Below are positions 38,557 to 51,536 of a stretch of 64,000 bases of DNA, in pieces (position 1 is the first letter of the stretch; the number at the start of each line of letters is the position of its first letter). Origin of the DNA: an uncultured Sphingomonas sp. Its GTDB lineage: Bacteria > Pseudomonadota > Alphaproteobacteria > Sphingomonadales > Sphingomonadaceae. The notes beneath the pieces are model-generated. The model was given only the letters and a program-made list of their open reading frames with translations. It was not told the origin of the DNA and did no database searches. Both the position numbers and the translations under genes were made by a program. The DNA is taken from positions 1-64,000 of the forward strand of contig NZ_CADCVZ010000061.1 in assembly GCF_902806265.1 (NCBI RefSeq), written 5' to 3'.

Positions 38557-38684
38557 GCGCCGCGGCTAAGACGAACGACGGCGCAGCCGACGCTTCGGCT
38601 TAGCCAAGAGCCGCGGAGCGGCCGGCCGGGCTGCGGCGCTAGCCGACAGCTTCGACGTCAGGGGATTCACTCCCGTGACGGCTC
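38555..38684 (+). repeat. Dispersed structured repeat element, copy D
   Basis: This copy starts at the stop codon of the small ORF before it (GAGCGCCGCGGCTAAGACGA) and carries the GGCTAAG/CTTAGCC inverted pair, AAGAGCCGCGGAGCGGCCGG, GCCGACAGCTTCGACGTCAG and the hairpin arms GTCAGGGGA and TCCCGTGAC (loop TTCAC, one mismatch). It has the same orientation as copy C, about 385 bp away. Confidence 0.75.
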
Positions 38685-38915
38685 CTCTCGCCCAACAATC
38701 CCCAGCTATCGCGCGCGACGCCTTGCGAGCGTTCCTCGTTTGTTCCTACCACGCGCAAGTGCGAATCACCCGGGAAGAGCTGATCTGGAAAGCCCTGCTC
38801 GCCATTGACGAGCTTTACCAGCGCGCCCTGCGCGGCGAGCAGATTCCCAAGTCGCTGCTGCTGCGCTTCTCGCTCGCATTCACCCTTGCTTCTTCCCTGG
38901 CGCAGAAAGAAGCGC

Positions 38916-40739
<1,824 letters not shown>

Positions 40740-40885
40740 CGCGCGGGCCGCTAGCAGGTCGCGTGCGCCCTGTCAGCCGCGTGCCGCCCGTCGATCTTTG
40801 CGGCGCGTTGGTCGAATCAGGTTGCGCCGTCCGCACAAGGACTTAGCAAGCAGGAGCGAACTGCCTGCTGGAGCATCGACTCTCT

Positions 40886-43726
40886 ATGACCAAGCTGAAC
40901 CGCCTTGCCTTCCTTCTCGCCGGTGCTTCGGCGCTCGCCGCTTGCGCCACCACCGCGCCCCGCACGGTTGCGGAAGCGTCTGCACCGGCCGCGTCTGCCG
41001 CCCCTGCGGAGCCCGCGTCCGTCAGCACGCTGGTCAGTCAGGTCGCCATTCCCAATCAGGTGTTCCAGCTCGAGAACGGCTTGACTGTGGTCGTCCACGA
41101 GGACCGCAAGGCGCCGGTGGTGGCGGTCAGCACTTGGTACAATGTCGGCTCCAAGGACGAGCCCCGCGGCAAGACCGGCTTCGCCCACCTGTTCGAGCAT
41201 CTGATGTTCAACGGCTCGGAGAACCTGCCGGGCGACTTCTTCGAATATCTGCAGCAGATCGGCGCAACCGACTACAACGGCACGACGTGGTTCGACCGCA
41301 CCAACTATTTCCAGACGGTGCCGCGCGGCGCGCTGGAGCGAGCGCTGTTTATGGAAAGCGACCGCATGGGCTACCTCCTGGGCGCGGTCACCCAGGAGAA
41401 GCTGGATAACCAGATCGGCGTTGTCCAGAACGAGAAGCGGCAGGGCGACAATCAGCCGGGTGGGCTGGTCGAGTATGAGGTGCTCGCCAACCTCTTTCCC
41501 GAAGGCCACCCCTATCATCACAGCACCATCGGCTCGATGGCCGACCTCAGCGCCGCCAGCCTGGCCGACGTGAAGAGCTGGTTCCTCGACAATTATGGCC
41601 CCAACAACTCGGTGCTGGTGCTGGCTGGCGATATCAACGCTGCCGAGGCCCGGCCGCTGGTCGAGAAGTATTTCGGCGCGATCAAGCGCGGTCCGGTGAA
41701 CACGCCCGCGGCGGCGGACGTGCCGACGCTGGCCGCGCCCAAGTCGATCGTGATGAAGGATCGCGTCGCCGCGACGCAACTCCAGCGCTACTGGGCGGTA
41801 CCTGGCCTGCTGTCCGATCAGCTTGCGACGCTGGACCTGGGCGGCGCCATCCTTGGCGGGCTGGCCAGCTCACGGCTCGACAACATCTTGGTGCGCGACG
41901 AGAAGCTGGCGGTGGCGGTCAGCGCCGGGCTGCAGCCGTTCCATCGCGTCGGCCAGTTCGAGATCAACGTGACGGTCAAGCCCGGCGTGGACCCGGCGGT
42001 GGTCGACCGGCGCCTTGACCAGATCATGGCCGAGTTCCTGGCCAGCGGCCCGACGGAAGATGAGGTCCGCCGCGCCGCCACCCGCGACGTGGCCGGGCGA
42101 ATCCGCGGGCTGGAGCAGGTCGGCGGCTTCGGGGGCAAGGCGGTCGCGCTGGCCGAAGGCCAGGTCTACGCCGGCGACAGCGACTTCTACCAGCGCACGC
42201 TACAGCAATATGCGGCCGCAACGCCGCAGCAGATTCAGGCAACCATGCAGCAGTGGTTGAGCCGCCCGTCGTTCAACGTGCGGCTGGAACCGGGCGATCG
42301 CCCGCCCTACGTCGAGGCTGCGGCGCGCCGTCAGGCCAAGCGGAAGGCGGATATCGCGACGCCCAAGACGGTCCGGCCGATCCCGACCCTGGCGCAAACC
42401 CCCCCGCTCGACTTCCCGGCGGTGCAGCACGTCAAGCTGTCGAACGGCATGGAGGTGCACTACGCGCAGCGCTCGGCCGTGGCGGTGACGCAGATGGCGC
42501 TGGCGTTCGACGCGGGCTTCTCCGCCGATGCGCCGAATGCGAGGGGGCTGCAGAACCTCACGCTCTCGCTGCTCGACGAGGGCGCGGACGGCAAGACCTC
42601 GCAGCAGATCGCCGAGGAGCAGGAGCGGCTCGGCGCCGAGCTCAACACCAGCGGCACCGCGGACCGCAGCCTGGTGACCCTGTCGGCGCTGTCCGCCAAC
42701 ATTGGTCCCTCGCTCGACCTGCTCGCCGACGTGGTGCAGCGGCCGACCTTCGCGCCGGCCGAACTCGACCGGGTGCGCACCCAGACGTTGACCGCCATCT
42801 CGCAGGCGCAGAAGGAGCCCAACTCCATCGCTTCGCGAGCGCTGCCGGCGCTGCTCTACGGTGCCAACCACCCTTATGCGACGACCGGCCTCGGCCAGGC
42901 GGCGACGGTGCAGGCCGCCACGCGCGACCAGCTGGTTGGTTTCCAGCAGCAATGGCTGCGGCCGGACAATGGCGAGGTCTTTGTCGTATCCAACCTGCCG
43001 CTGGCCGAGCTGATGCCCGAACTGGAGGCACGCTTCGGCACTTGGCAGGCCCCAACCGCGGCCAAGGGAGCGAAGAGCTTCACCGCTCCGCCCGCCCGTC
43101 CGACCAGTCCGCGGATCGTGCTGATCGACCGGCCCGGCTCGCCGCAGTCGGTCATCCTGGGCGGCCAGGTCACGCCGATCGATCCCATGAGCGACATCGT
43201 TCCGGTCAGCGGCGGTTCGGAGGTGCTTGGCGGCAACTTCCTGTCGCGGATCAACATGGACCTGCGCGAGACCAAGGGCTGGTCCTACGGCGTGCGCGGC
43301 AGCATCGGGCTCAACGTCCATGCCGTGCCTTACCTTATCAACGCGCCCGTGCAGTCGGACCGCACCGGCGAGTCGATCCAAGCACTCAACGCCCAGATCA
43401 ACGATATCCTGGGCACCAAGGGCGTTACTCAGGACGAGCTTACCCGGCTGATCTCGAACAATGTCGATGCTCTGCCCGGCCGCTTCGAAACCAGCGCGGC
43501 GGTGCTGCAGGCAATGATCAGCAACGACCTCTACAAGCGGCCGGACGACTATTATGAGCAGCTGGCCGGCAAGTACCGCGGACTATCCCGTACCGGGCTC
43601 GACCAGGCCTTGCGCGGTGCGGTCGATCCGCGCGGGTTCGTGTGGGTGGTAGTCGGCGACGCGGGCAAGGTGCGACCTCAGCTGGACCGGCTCGGCCTGC
43701 CGATCGAGGTCGCTCAGCCGCAGTAA
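40886..43726 (+). CDS. M16 family zinc peptidase, lipoprotein with two M16 repeats
   Basis: This 946-residue exported protein has a lipobox signal (LLAGASALAACAT). The N-terminal M16 half has the inverted zinc motif HLFEHLMFNGSENL with a downstream Glu (VVQNEKRQG). The second, C-terminal half (residues about 510-930) lacks the HxxEH motif and is structural, as usual for the family. It would degrade peptides in the periplasm, anchored to a membrane. It stands alone between lepA and repeat copy E. Confidence 0.94.
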   Translation: MTKLNRLAFLLAGASALAACATTAPRTVAEASAPAASAAPAEPASVSTLVSQVAIPNQVFQLENGLTVVVHEDRKAPVVAVSTWYNVGSKDEPRGKTGFAHLFEHLMFNGSENLPGDFFEYLQQIGATDYNGTTWFDRTNYFQTVPRGALERALFMESDRMGYLLGAVTQEKLDNQIGVVQNEKRQGDNQPGGLVEYEVLANLFPEGHPYHHSTIGSMADLSAASLADVKSWFLDNYGPNNSVLVLAGDINAAEARPLVEKYFGAIKRGPVNTPAAADVPTLAAPKSIVMKDRVAATQLQRYWAVPGLLSDQLATLDLGGAILGGLASSRLDNILVRDEKLAVAVSAGLQPFHRVGQFEINVTVKPGVDPAVVDRRLDQIMAEFLASGPTEDEVRRAATRDVAGRIRGLEQVGGFGGKAVALAEGQVYAGDSDFYQRTLQQYAAATPQQIQATMQQWLSRPSFNVRLEPGDRPPYVEAAARRQAKRKADIATPKTVRPIPTLAQTPPLDFPAVQHVKLSNGMEVHYAQRSAVAVTQMALAFDAGFSADAPNARGLQNLTLSLLDEGADGKTSQQIAEEQERLGAELNTSGTADRSLVTLSALSANIGPSLDLLADVVQRPTFAPAELDRVRTQTLTAISQAQKEPNSIASRALPALLYGANHPYATTGLGQAATVQAATRDQLVGFQQQWLRPDNGEVFVVSNLPLAELMPELEARFGTWQAPTAAKGAKSFTAPPARPTSPRIVLIDRPGSPQSVILGGQVTPIDPMSDIVPVSGGSEVLGGNFLSRINMDLRETKGWSYGVRGSIGLNVHAVPYLINAPVQSDRTGESIQALNAQINDILGTKGVTQDELTRLISNNVDALPGRFETSAAVLQAMISNDLYKRPDDYYEQLAGKYRGLSRTGLDQALRGAVDPRGFVWVVVGDAGKVRPQLDRLGLPIEVAQPQ

Positions 43727-43730
43727 GCTT

Positions 43731-43752
43731 CATCCCGGACTTGGTCCGAGAC
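43731..43752. repeat. Degenerate copy of the CCCGGACTTGATCCGGG repeat
   Basis: CATCCCGGACTTGGTCCGAG follows the M16 stop by a few bases. It corresponds to the hairpin at 10629-10647 with mismatches in the right arm. As there, it faces a structured element (copy E). Confidence 0.45.
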
Positions 43753-43769
43753 CCGCCCGCACTGCTGGC

Positions 43770-43880
43770 GGACGTCACTGGAGTTAATCTCGTGACGTCG
43801 GTCCTGTCGGCTGCGCCGCAGGCCGGCCGACACGCGCGTTCTGCGCGCGTAAGCTCCCGTTTGCTTTGCAAACCCTTACG
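43770..43880 (-). repeat. Dispersed structured repeat element, copy E (supplies purK stop)
   Basis: On the minus strand it starts at the purK stop codon (CGTAAGGGTTTGCAAAGCAA). An internal perfect hairpin GTTTGC-AAA-GCAAAC lies inside the GTAAG/CTTAC pair. GGCCGGCCTGC, CCGACAGGACCGACGTCAC and a final hairpin (GTCACGAGA/TCCAGTGAC, two mismatches) follow. It has the same orientation as purK. Confidence 0.7.
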
Positions 43881-44934
43881 TTCTGACGCGCGTGACATGC
43901 CCCATCTTGCGTCCGGGCCTCGGCGCACCCTTGCCGTAGAGGTGCAGGGATGCGCCTGGTTCCGAGACGAGCTCCGGCCAGCGCAGCACATCGTCGCCGA
44001 TCAGATTGTCCATCGTCACGGCCCGGCTGCGCAGCGCCGTCGAACCCAGCGGCAGGTTGCAGATGGCGCGGATGTGTTGTTCGAACTGGGAGGTGGCGGC
44101 GCCTTCGATGGTCCAATGGCCGCTGTTGTGCACGCGCGGCGCGATTTCGTTGACCAGCGGACCTTCGGGGCAGGCGAAGAACTCCACCGTCAGCACGCCG
44201 ATATGCCCAAGCGCCTCCGCGATCCCCGCTGCCATGGCCCGCGCGGACGGACCATGCTCAAGCACCGCGGAGCTTGCGGGCACCGATGAACGCCGCAGGA
44301 TGCCGTCCTCGTGCCGGTTCTCCGGCAAGTCGAAGAAGGCGATATTCCCATGCTTGCCACGCGCCACTACCACCGAGAACTCAGCCTGAAAGGCGACCCC
44401 CGTCTCCGCCACCGCAGGCTGTTCGCCGATCGCTCCCCACGCAGACGCGGCCTCTGCGGGCTCGCGGACCCATGCCTGGCCCTTGCCGTCGTACCCGTAG
44501 CGGCGGGTCTTCAGGACCAGGGGGCAGCCGAGTTCAGCGACTGCAGCCTGCACGTCCTGGAGCGAGTCGGCCCGGCGCCATGGCGCCACGCGAGCGCCGG
44601 TCCGCTCGATGAAGCTCTTCTCCTCGGCGCGATCCTGGGCGACCTCCAATGACCGTGTGCCCGGCCGGAGCTTGTCGCCCAGGTGGGTCAGCGGCGCTGC
44701 CGGCAGGTTCTCGAACTCGTAGGTGACGACGTCGACCGAGTCGCCGAACCGGCGCAGCTCGTCCACGTTGCTGAAGTCGCCGCGCGTGAACTCGGCCGCG
44801 ATGTCCGCCGCCACCGGGCGCTCATGCGGATCGTAGATGTGGCAGCGGTAGCCGAGCTGCGCCGCCGCCACGCTCAGCATCCGGCCGAGCTGGCCACCGC
44901 CGACGATGCCGATCGTTGCGCCGGGCTCGATCAC
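43876..44934 (-). CDS. purK: 5-(carboxyamino)imidazole ribonucleotide synthase
   Basis: This 352-residue ATP-grasp enzyme makes N5-CAIR from AIR, bicarbonate and ATP. Motifs: [68 protein letters not shown] and [19 protein letters not shown]. It overlaps the purE stop by 4 bases. The last codons and the TAA come from, or adjoin, repeat copy E. Confidence 0.97.
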   Translation of the reverse strand: MIEPGATIGIVGGGQLGRMLSVAAAQLGYRCHIYDPHERPVAADIAAEFTRGDFSNVDELRRFGDSVDVVTYEFENLPAAPLTHLGDKLRPGTRSLEVAQDRAEEKSFIERTGARVAPWRRADSLQDVQAAVAELGCPLVLKTRRYGYDGKGQAWVREPAEAASAWGAIGEQPAVAETGVAFQAEFSVVVARGKHGNIAFFDLPENRHEDGILRRSSVPASSAVLEHGPSARAMAAGIAEALGHIGVLTVEFFACPEGPLVNEIAPRVHNSGHWTIEGAATSQFEQHIRAICNLPLGSTALRSRAVTMDNLIGDDVLRWPELVSEPGASLHLYGKGAPRPGRKMGHVTRVRT

Positions 44935-45413
44935 TCGGGTTCCTCGGCGATCCCGTCGGTCTGCTCCTGCCGCCAGCGCTCGAGGCGTTCGGCAAGCGTG
45001 GGATCGGCCAGAGCCAGGATGGCTGCGGCCAGCAGGGCAGCGTTCACCGCGCCGGCCCGGCCGATGGCCAGCGTTCCCACGGGCACTCCGGCCGGCATCT
45101 GGACAATCGAGAGGAGGCTATCGACGCCGTTCAGAACCTTGCTTTCAACCGGCACGCCGAGGACCGGCAGGCTCGTCATCGCCGCCGCCATGCCCGGCAG
45201 GTGGGCGGCGCCGCCCGCGCCCGCAATGATGATCCTTAATCCACGTTGTTTCGCTTGCCCGGCGTAGCGGTACAGTCGATCGGGAGTGCGATGTGCCGAC
45301 ACGATCCGCGTCTCGTAAGCGATCTGCAGCCCCTCCAGCGTCTCCGCAGCGTGGCGCATGGTATCCCAGTCAGACGCGCTCCCCATGATGATGCCTACCG
45401 CCGCGCTTGTCAT
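44931..45413 (-). CDS. purE: N5-carboxyaminoimidazole ribonucleotide mutase
   Basis: This 160-residue class I PurE converts N5-CAIR to CAIR. Motifs: [46 protein letters not shown] and [19 protein letters not shown]. The ATG at 45413 begins the usual N-terminus; the longer frame to 45497 has no ribosome site. It is first in the purEK operon and diverges from a GGDEF gene. Confidence 0.97.
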   Translation of the reverse strand: MTSAAVGIIMGSASDWDTMRHAAETLEGLQIAYETRIVSAHRTPDRLYRYAGQAKQRGLRIIIAGAGGAAHLPGMAAAMTSLPVLGVPVESKVLNGVDSLLSIVQMPAGVPVGTLAIGRAGAVNAALLAAAILALADPTLAERLERWRQEQTDGIAEEPE

Positions 45414-45544
45414 TCCCGTGTTCCGCCCTCGCTTCACCGGCCGAGCGGGAGCTTTAGGAAGGCGGCGGCAGAGGTGCAATCGCGAGCGATTCCACAAGTG
45501 GAGGAACCCGCGCTATAGTGGCGCGTATCGTTGGGAGCTCGGCC

Positions 45545-46111
45545 ATGACAGACCCCTCTGATGCCCCCGCCCTGGTTCAGGAGATCGGACGCTTGCGCGC
45601 CGAGGTCGCTCGGCTTGAGCAGCGAATCGAGCAGCTCGACCTGTTGGCTCATTACGACAGCCTGGTGCCGTTGCCGAACCGGCGCGGGTTCCTGCGCGAG
45701 CTGGAGAAGCGAATTGACCGCGCAAACCGCTACGGCGACCAAAGTGCGGTGCTGTTCGTGGACGTGGACGGCCTCAAGGTCCTGAACGACAGCTTCGGCC
45801 ATCATGCCGGCGATGCCGCGCTGCTGCATGTCGCCAATCTGCTCGCTGCCGGCACCCGGCAGAGCGATTGTGTTGCCCGCTTCGGCGGCGACGAGTTCGC
45901 CATCCTCTTGGAGCATGCCGACGGCGCAGAGGCTGCGGAGACCGCTACCCGGCTGGTGGACCGGATCGCCAGCACGGACTTCGAGCATGATGGTCACGCA
46001 ATTCCCTTGTCCGCGGCGATCGGGATTGCCTTGATCGAGCGTGGCGACCGGTGCGAAGCCGTGATCAACCGCGCCGACCGCGCGATGTACGAGGAAAAGG
46101 CGGCGGCTTAG
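45545..46111 (+). CDS. Stand-alone diguanylate cyclase (GGDEF)
   Basis: This 188-residue soluble protein has a short N-terminal coiled coil (LVQEIGRLRAEVARLEQRIE) followed by a GGDEF domain: DVDGLKVLNDSFGHHAGDAA and ARFGGDEFAILLEHADG. The active-site GGDEF is intact. An RxxD inhibitory site (RQSD) sits five residues before it, so product feedback is expected. It makes c-di-GMP. There is no sensor or EAL domain. ATG at 45545 follows GGGAG by 8 bases. The PilZ protein at 8.7 kb is a possible receptor, but not a neighbour. Confidence 0.94.
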   Translation: MTDPSDAPALVQEIGRLRAEVARLEQRIEQLDLLAHYDSLVPLPNRRGFLRELEKRIDRANRYGDQSAVLFVDVDGLKVLNDSFGHHAGDAALLHVANLLAAGTRQSDCVARFGGDEFAILLEHADGAEAAETATRLVDRIASTDFEHDGHAIPLSAAIGIALIERGDRCEAVINRADRAMYEEKAAA

Positions 46112-46133
46112 CAGCGGGCCTGCCGCCCACTGG

Positions 46134-46823
46134 CTAGCGCTCGCTCAGATAGTAGCGGTCGACCCGCCTCAGCTGCTCGTCCAATTCGTACACGATCGGC
46201 TGACCGGTCGGGATTTCCAGACCGACGATGTCCTGATCGCTGATGCCGGACAGCTGCTTCTCGAGTGCGCGGAGCGAATTGCCATGCGCAGCGACAATCA
46301 CCCGCTTGCCGGCCTTCAGCGCCGGCGCGATCTCCGCCTCGAAGTAGGGTAGAGCGCGGGCAATGGTGTCCTTCAGGCTCTCCGTCTGCGGAACCGCGAC
46401 CTCGGCGTAGCGTCGGTCGTGCTGCAGGCTCGCGTACGGACTGTCCTCCTCCAGCGGCGGTGGCGGGATGTCAAAGCTTCGCCGCCAGATCTTGACCTGT
46501 TCCTCGCCGACCTTGGCCACCGTTTCCGCCTTGTTGAGGCCGGTCAGCCCGCCATAGTGCCGCTCGTTGAGGCGCCAATCCTTGGTCACCGGCAGCCACA
46601 GCCGGTCCATCTGCTCCAGCACCAGATTGAGGGTCTTGATCGCCCGCTGCTGCACCGAGGTGAAGCAGCAGTCGAAGTCGAAGCCCTTGTCGCGAAGCAG
46701 CTCGCCCGCGGCGGCGGCCTCCGTCTTGCCTGCCTCCGTCAGGTCGACGTCCCACCATCCGGTAAAGCGGTTCTCCAGGTTCCATTGCGATTGCCCGTGA
46801 CGAAGCAGGACGAGGATGGGCAT
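46134..46823 (-). CDS. gpmA: 2,3-bisphosphoglycerate-dependent phosphoglycerate mutase
   Basis: This 229-residue glycolytic enzyme has the phospho-His motif [49 protein letters not shown] and the second catalytic His in [19 protein letters not shown] follow. Length and motifs match the dimeric/tetrameric dPGM type. It lies 4 bp after the M14 peptidase gene on the same strand. Confidence 0.97.
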   Translation of the reverse strand: MPILVLLRHGQSQWNLENRFTGWWDVDLTEAGKTEAAAAGELLRDKGFDFDCCFTSVQQRAIKTLNLVLEQMDRLWLPVTKDWRLNERHYGGLTGLNKAETVAKVGEEQVKIWRRSFDIPPPPLEEDSPYASLQHDRRYAEVAVPQTESLKDTIARALPYFEAEIAPALKAGKRVIVAAHGNSLRALEKQLSGISDQDIVGLEIPTGQPIVYELDEQLRRVDRYYLSER

Positions 46824-46827
46824 CGGG

Positions 46828-47955
46828 TCAGGCCTTCAGTTCGAACAGGACGGCATGAAGCGCGTCCAGGCAGGACTCACCGAGATACTTCGACCGTTCC
46901 GCGCTCCACCCGCGCAGCGGATCAGGCAGATCGAAGTTGTCCTTGAACGGCATCTCAAGCGTCATCGATAGGCAGCCGTAGCGCTCAGCCAATTGGGTGG
47001 TCGACATGCTCATGTTCGCCTGGCCGGGCGCCGGGATCGCATAGCCCTGGGCGGTCTGGAAGTCGGGCGACAGCCGCTCCAGCGTGTCGCTGTACAGCTT
47101 GAACAAGCGGGTCTGCCGCTCGGTCAGCGAGGGAATGCCCTCGAACCCGGCCAGGAAGTTGGCGGGGATGGCCTCGTCGCCGTGGATGTCCATCGCGAAG
47201 TCGGGCGGCTGGCGATCCATGGCGTCGCGAACGCATAGAACTTCGGGGCTCTTCTCGGCCGAAGGCGCGTGCCATTCTCGGTTGAGGTTGGTGCCGATCG
47301 CGTTGGTGCGCAGGTGGCCGCGCTCCGACCCGTCAGGGTTCATGTTAGGAACGATGTGAAAGGTGACTTCGCGGCGGAGCACCCGGGCGACCGGATCGTC
47401 CGGGTCCGCTAGCTTCTCCAGCGCGCCTTCCATCCACCATTCGGTCATGCTCTCGCCCGGATGCTGGCGGCCGTAGAGCCAGGCCGTGAGCGGGCCGTCG
47501 CCGATCGTCAGGCAATCGATGTCGTGGCCGTCCAAGCTCTTGCCGAGGCTCCGATATCCCACGCCGGGGAGGCTCGCGATGGTCGCAACCAGGTCGTGGT
47601 GCCGCTCCATCGAATAAGGGGCGAAGTAGGCCAGCCAGACGAGATCGCTCTCAGGCTTGAAGCGGATGGTGAGGACGCCGTCCGCGTAGCCGGTGCCGTC
47701 CACCAGCAGCCAGTCCTCGCGGTCGTAGGACATCCGCGCCTTGTAGTCGGGCCAGCCATGCGGATAGGCGCTGCCGCCGCAATTGAGGATGCGCAGCACC
47801 AGATCCTGGTCGCGGGCGCCGGCAATCTTGAAGTGGAACCATTGGTAGAAGTCGGCCCCGCGGTCCACCACGATCTCCAGGTCGACCCGAACGCCGTTCT
47901 GGCTGACGACCCGGATATTGCCGGAGTCGAACGCACTCGAAATGGTTATCGCCAT
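46828..47955 (-). CDS. M14 family cytosolic-type carboxypeptidase
   Basis: This protein of about 375 residues lacks a signal peptide. An N-terminal beta domain of about 110 residues ([20 protein letters not shown]) precedes the zinc carboxypeptidase domain. The zinc ligands are His and Glu in [17 protein letters not shown] and His in [16 protein letters not shown], with the substrate-binding Asn-Arg in [10 protein letters not shown]. The architecture is that of the cytosolic carboxypeptidase (Nna1/AGBL-like) subfamily. ATG at 47955 or at 47964; neither has a strong ribosome site. Confidence 0.93.
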   Translation of the reverse strand: MAITISSAFDSGNIRVVSQNGVRVDLEIVVDRGADFYQWFHFKIAGARDQDLVLRILNCGGSAYPHGWPDYKARMSYDREDWLLVDGTGYADGVLTIRFKPESDLVWLAYFAPYSMERHHDLVATIASLPGVGYRSLGKSLDGHDIDCLTIGDGPLTAWLYGRQHPGESMTEWWMEGALEKLADPDDPVARVLRREVTFHIVPNMNPDGSERGHLRTNAIGTNLNREWHAPSAEKSPEVLCVRDAMDRQPPDFAMDIHGDEAIPANFLAGFEGIPSLTERQTRLFKLYSDTLERLSPDFQTAQGYAIPAPGQANMSMSTTQLAERYGCLSMTLEMPFKDNFDLPDPLRGWSAERSKYLGESCLDALHAVLFELKA

Positions 47956-48073
47956 GGGCCCCATTGCTGCTGTTGGTAAGCAAGAGCGCGGCTCTTAGGC
48001 GCGACCGCTTGCGTCGTGAAGGCCGAAACGTCTAGCGGGTCTGCAGGGGCGGCCTTGAGGAGCAAACGCGCGC

Positions 48074-49077
<1,004 letters not shown>

Positions 49078-49081
<4 letters not shown>

Positions 49082-50697
49082 CCCTTCGCTCATGGGCGCT
49101 CGCGCCGCTCGCCGCCGTTCTGGTCGGGGCCGCGCCTGCGCCCGACGCCGAACTCGCCGCTTCGGCCGATCGCGTCCGGGCCCATGTCGAGTTCCTGGCC
49201 AACGACCTGCTGGAAGGCCGCGGCCTCGGCACCCGCGGGCATGAGCTTGCCGCGCTTTACGTCGCCAGTCAGTTCCGCAGCCTGGGTCTGCGCCCGGGCG
49301 GCGAGCGCGGCGGCTGGTACCAGCGCGTGCCATTCCGCCGCGCCGCGCACGAGGGCGTTCCAACGGTCACGCTGACGGCCGGGGGACGGACCGACAAGCT
49401 GCGTTGGGCCAGCGACGTTGCCGTGCGGCCAAGCCTGACCGAGCGGCAGCGCGACATGCGATCGGCGCTGGTGTTCGCCGGTTACGGCATTGCCGATCGG
49501 GCACTCGGCACCGACGATTTCCGCGGGCTGAACCTGCGCGGCAAGACCGCGGTGGTGTTCGCCGGGACCCCGGCCGGCCTCAACAGCGAGGTTGCCGCCC
49601 ACCTCGGCTCGCAAAAGGCGCGCATGGCGGCGGCGGCGGGAGCGATCGGGTTGATCGAGATCCCGGTCCAGCCGAACGGCCAGACCCGCCTCGGCCAGTT
49701 CGCGGGAAGTCCTGCCGTCGACTGGGTTGCCGGGGGCACGGCGGGCAGCACTCCGTCCGGACTGCGCTTCCGCATGGCGCTGTCCGAACAGGCGGCCGCG
49801 CGTCTCTTCACCGGTGCCCGCGCTAGCCTGGCTCAGGTCCGGGCGCAGGCAGCGCCCCGCGGCGCCCGGCCGACCGGCTTTCCACTCACCGCCAGCCTCA
49901 CGGTGCGCGCCAACTCGCAGTGGGAGGACTTCACCAGCCCGGCGGTGCTCGGCCTCATCCCGGGCAGCGACCCGCGGCTCGCGTCCGAATATGTGCTGCT
50001 GACCGGGCACCTCGACCACCTCGGCATCAAGAAGGACGCCAAGCCGGGCGAGGACAGGATCTACAACGGCGCGCTCGACAACGCGGCCGGCATCGCCACC
50101 ATGGTCGAGGCCGCGCGGGCGTTCACCTCGGCGGGCACCCGGCCGCGCCGTTCCGTCCTGTTCATCGCGCATACCGGCGAGGAGCTGGGCCTGCTCGGCG
50201 CCGACTATTGGGCGGCAAACCCGACGGTGCCGATCGGGCAGGTGGCAGCGGCGGTGAACCTCGACATGCCCGTGCCGCTCTACCCGTTCAGCGACGTGGT
50301 GGCGTTCGGCGCCGATCATAGCACGGTCGCCCGCACGGTCGCCGCTGCGGGCCGGACGATGAACGTCGCGGTATCGCCCGATCCGATGCCCGAGCAGTCG
50401 ATCTTCGTCCGCTCCGACCATTACCCGCTCGCCCGCCGCGGTGTGCCTGCGATCCTGCTGTTCACCGGCTACGGCAGTGGCGGCAAGCCAATCTGGGACA
50501 AATTCTTCGACGAGCGTTACCATAGCGTCCGAGACGACCTTAGCCAGCCGATCCTGTGGGACGCGGCGGCGCGCTATGCTCAGCTCAACTACCGCATAGC
50601 CCGCCGCCTGGCCGACGACCCGCAGCGCCCACGCTGGTACGCAGGGAGCTACTTCGGCGAGGCCTTCGCGCCGGGCCAGCCGAAGGCGACGCGGTAG
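49078..50697 (+). CDS. M28 family zinc aminopeptidase, exported
   Basis: This 539-residue protein has a signal peptide (LRSWALAPLAAVLVGAAPAP), an N-terminal domain, a PA-like insert (LVFAGYGI...), and an M28 catalytic domain. The zinc ligands are in LLTGHLDHLG, NGALDNAAGIATMVEAA, AHTGEELGLLGADYW, AVNLDM and VRSDHYPLARRGVPAILL. It would release N-terminal residues from peptides in the periplasm. CAGGAG lies just before the ATG, which overlaps the galE stop. Confidence 0.94.
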
Positions 50698-50720
50698 CCG
50701 GACCGTTCCCGGCGAACCCG

Positions 50721-51536
50721 CTAAGTGGCGAATTCCGGATCCAACCGGTACGCCTTCCGCAGCAGCGCCGGCCAGGCGAGCAGCTTGGCCGCGACCTTGA
50801 GCCCGGCGGCGCCTTGCTGTGCCGCGACTTCGGGCGTGCCCTGGGGCGGGTGGTTGCACTGGTCGGCAGCGGATAGAGCGTAGACCTGGGCCTGGCAGGC
50901 GCGCTCCAAGAAGTAGATGCGGATGAACGCCTCGCCGACCGTTTCGCCCACGCTCAGCGTGCCGTGGTTGCGGAGCAGCATGGCGTTGCGGCTGCCGAGG
51001 TCGGCGACGATGCGCTCGCGTTCTTCCAGGTCGGTTGCGACGCCCTCGTAGTCGTGGAAGGCGAGGTCGCCGCCGATCAGCATGGCGGTCTGGGTCAGCG
51101 GCAGCAGCCCCTCCTCGTGCGCCGCGACCGCCTGGCCGAACGGCGTGTGGAGGTGAATCACCGCCTGCGCATCCTCGCGCGCCATGTGGATTGCGGAGTG
51201 GATGGTGAAGCCCGCGGGGTTGGTGATGAAGGGCGTGGGGTCGACCGGGCTGCCGTGGAGGTCGACCTTGACCAGGCTCGATGCGGTCACCTCCTCGAAC
51301 ATCAGATTGTAGGGGTTGAGGAGGAAGTGGTGCTCAGGGCCGGGAATGCGGACGCTGAGGTGGGTGAAGATGAGGTCGTCCCAGCCGTAATGTGCGACCA
51401 GCCGGTAGGCCGCGGCCAGGTCGATGCGGAGCTTCCACTCCTCGTCGCTGACCTTGCCAGCTAAGCTCGGGATCTCGACCGACTGAAGCGCTTGGGTCCG
51501 CTCCATCCCGGCGGTAGTGCTGTCGACGCGGTTCAT
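50721..51536 (-). CDS. Class II aldolase/adducin family protein
   Basis: This 271-residue protein has the zinc-binding His pair in AVIHLHTPFGQAVAAHEEG and a further His in MLLRNHGTLSVGETVGEAF. LVAHYGWDDLIFTHLSVRIP is the family N-terminal motif. Bacterial homologues act as aldolases or of unknown function; eukaryotic adducin shares the fold. The ATG overlaps the maiA stop by 4 bases, so it may act on a ring-cleavage or sugar-phosphate product. Confidence 0.9.
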   Translation of the reverse strand: MNRVDSTTAGMERTQALQSVEIPSLAGKVSDEEWKLRIDLAAAYRLVAHYGWDDLIFTHLSVRIPGPEHHFLLNPYNLMFEEVTASSLVKVDLHGSPVDPTPFITNPAGFTIHSAIHMAREDAQAVIHLHTPFGQAVAAHEEGLLPLTQTAMLIGGDLAFHDYEGVATDLEERERIVADLGSRNAMLLRNHGTLSVGETVGEAFIRIYFLERACQAQVYALSAADQCNHPPQGTPEVAAQQGAAGLKVAAKLLAWPALLRKAYRLDPEFAT

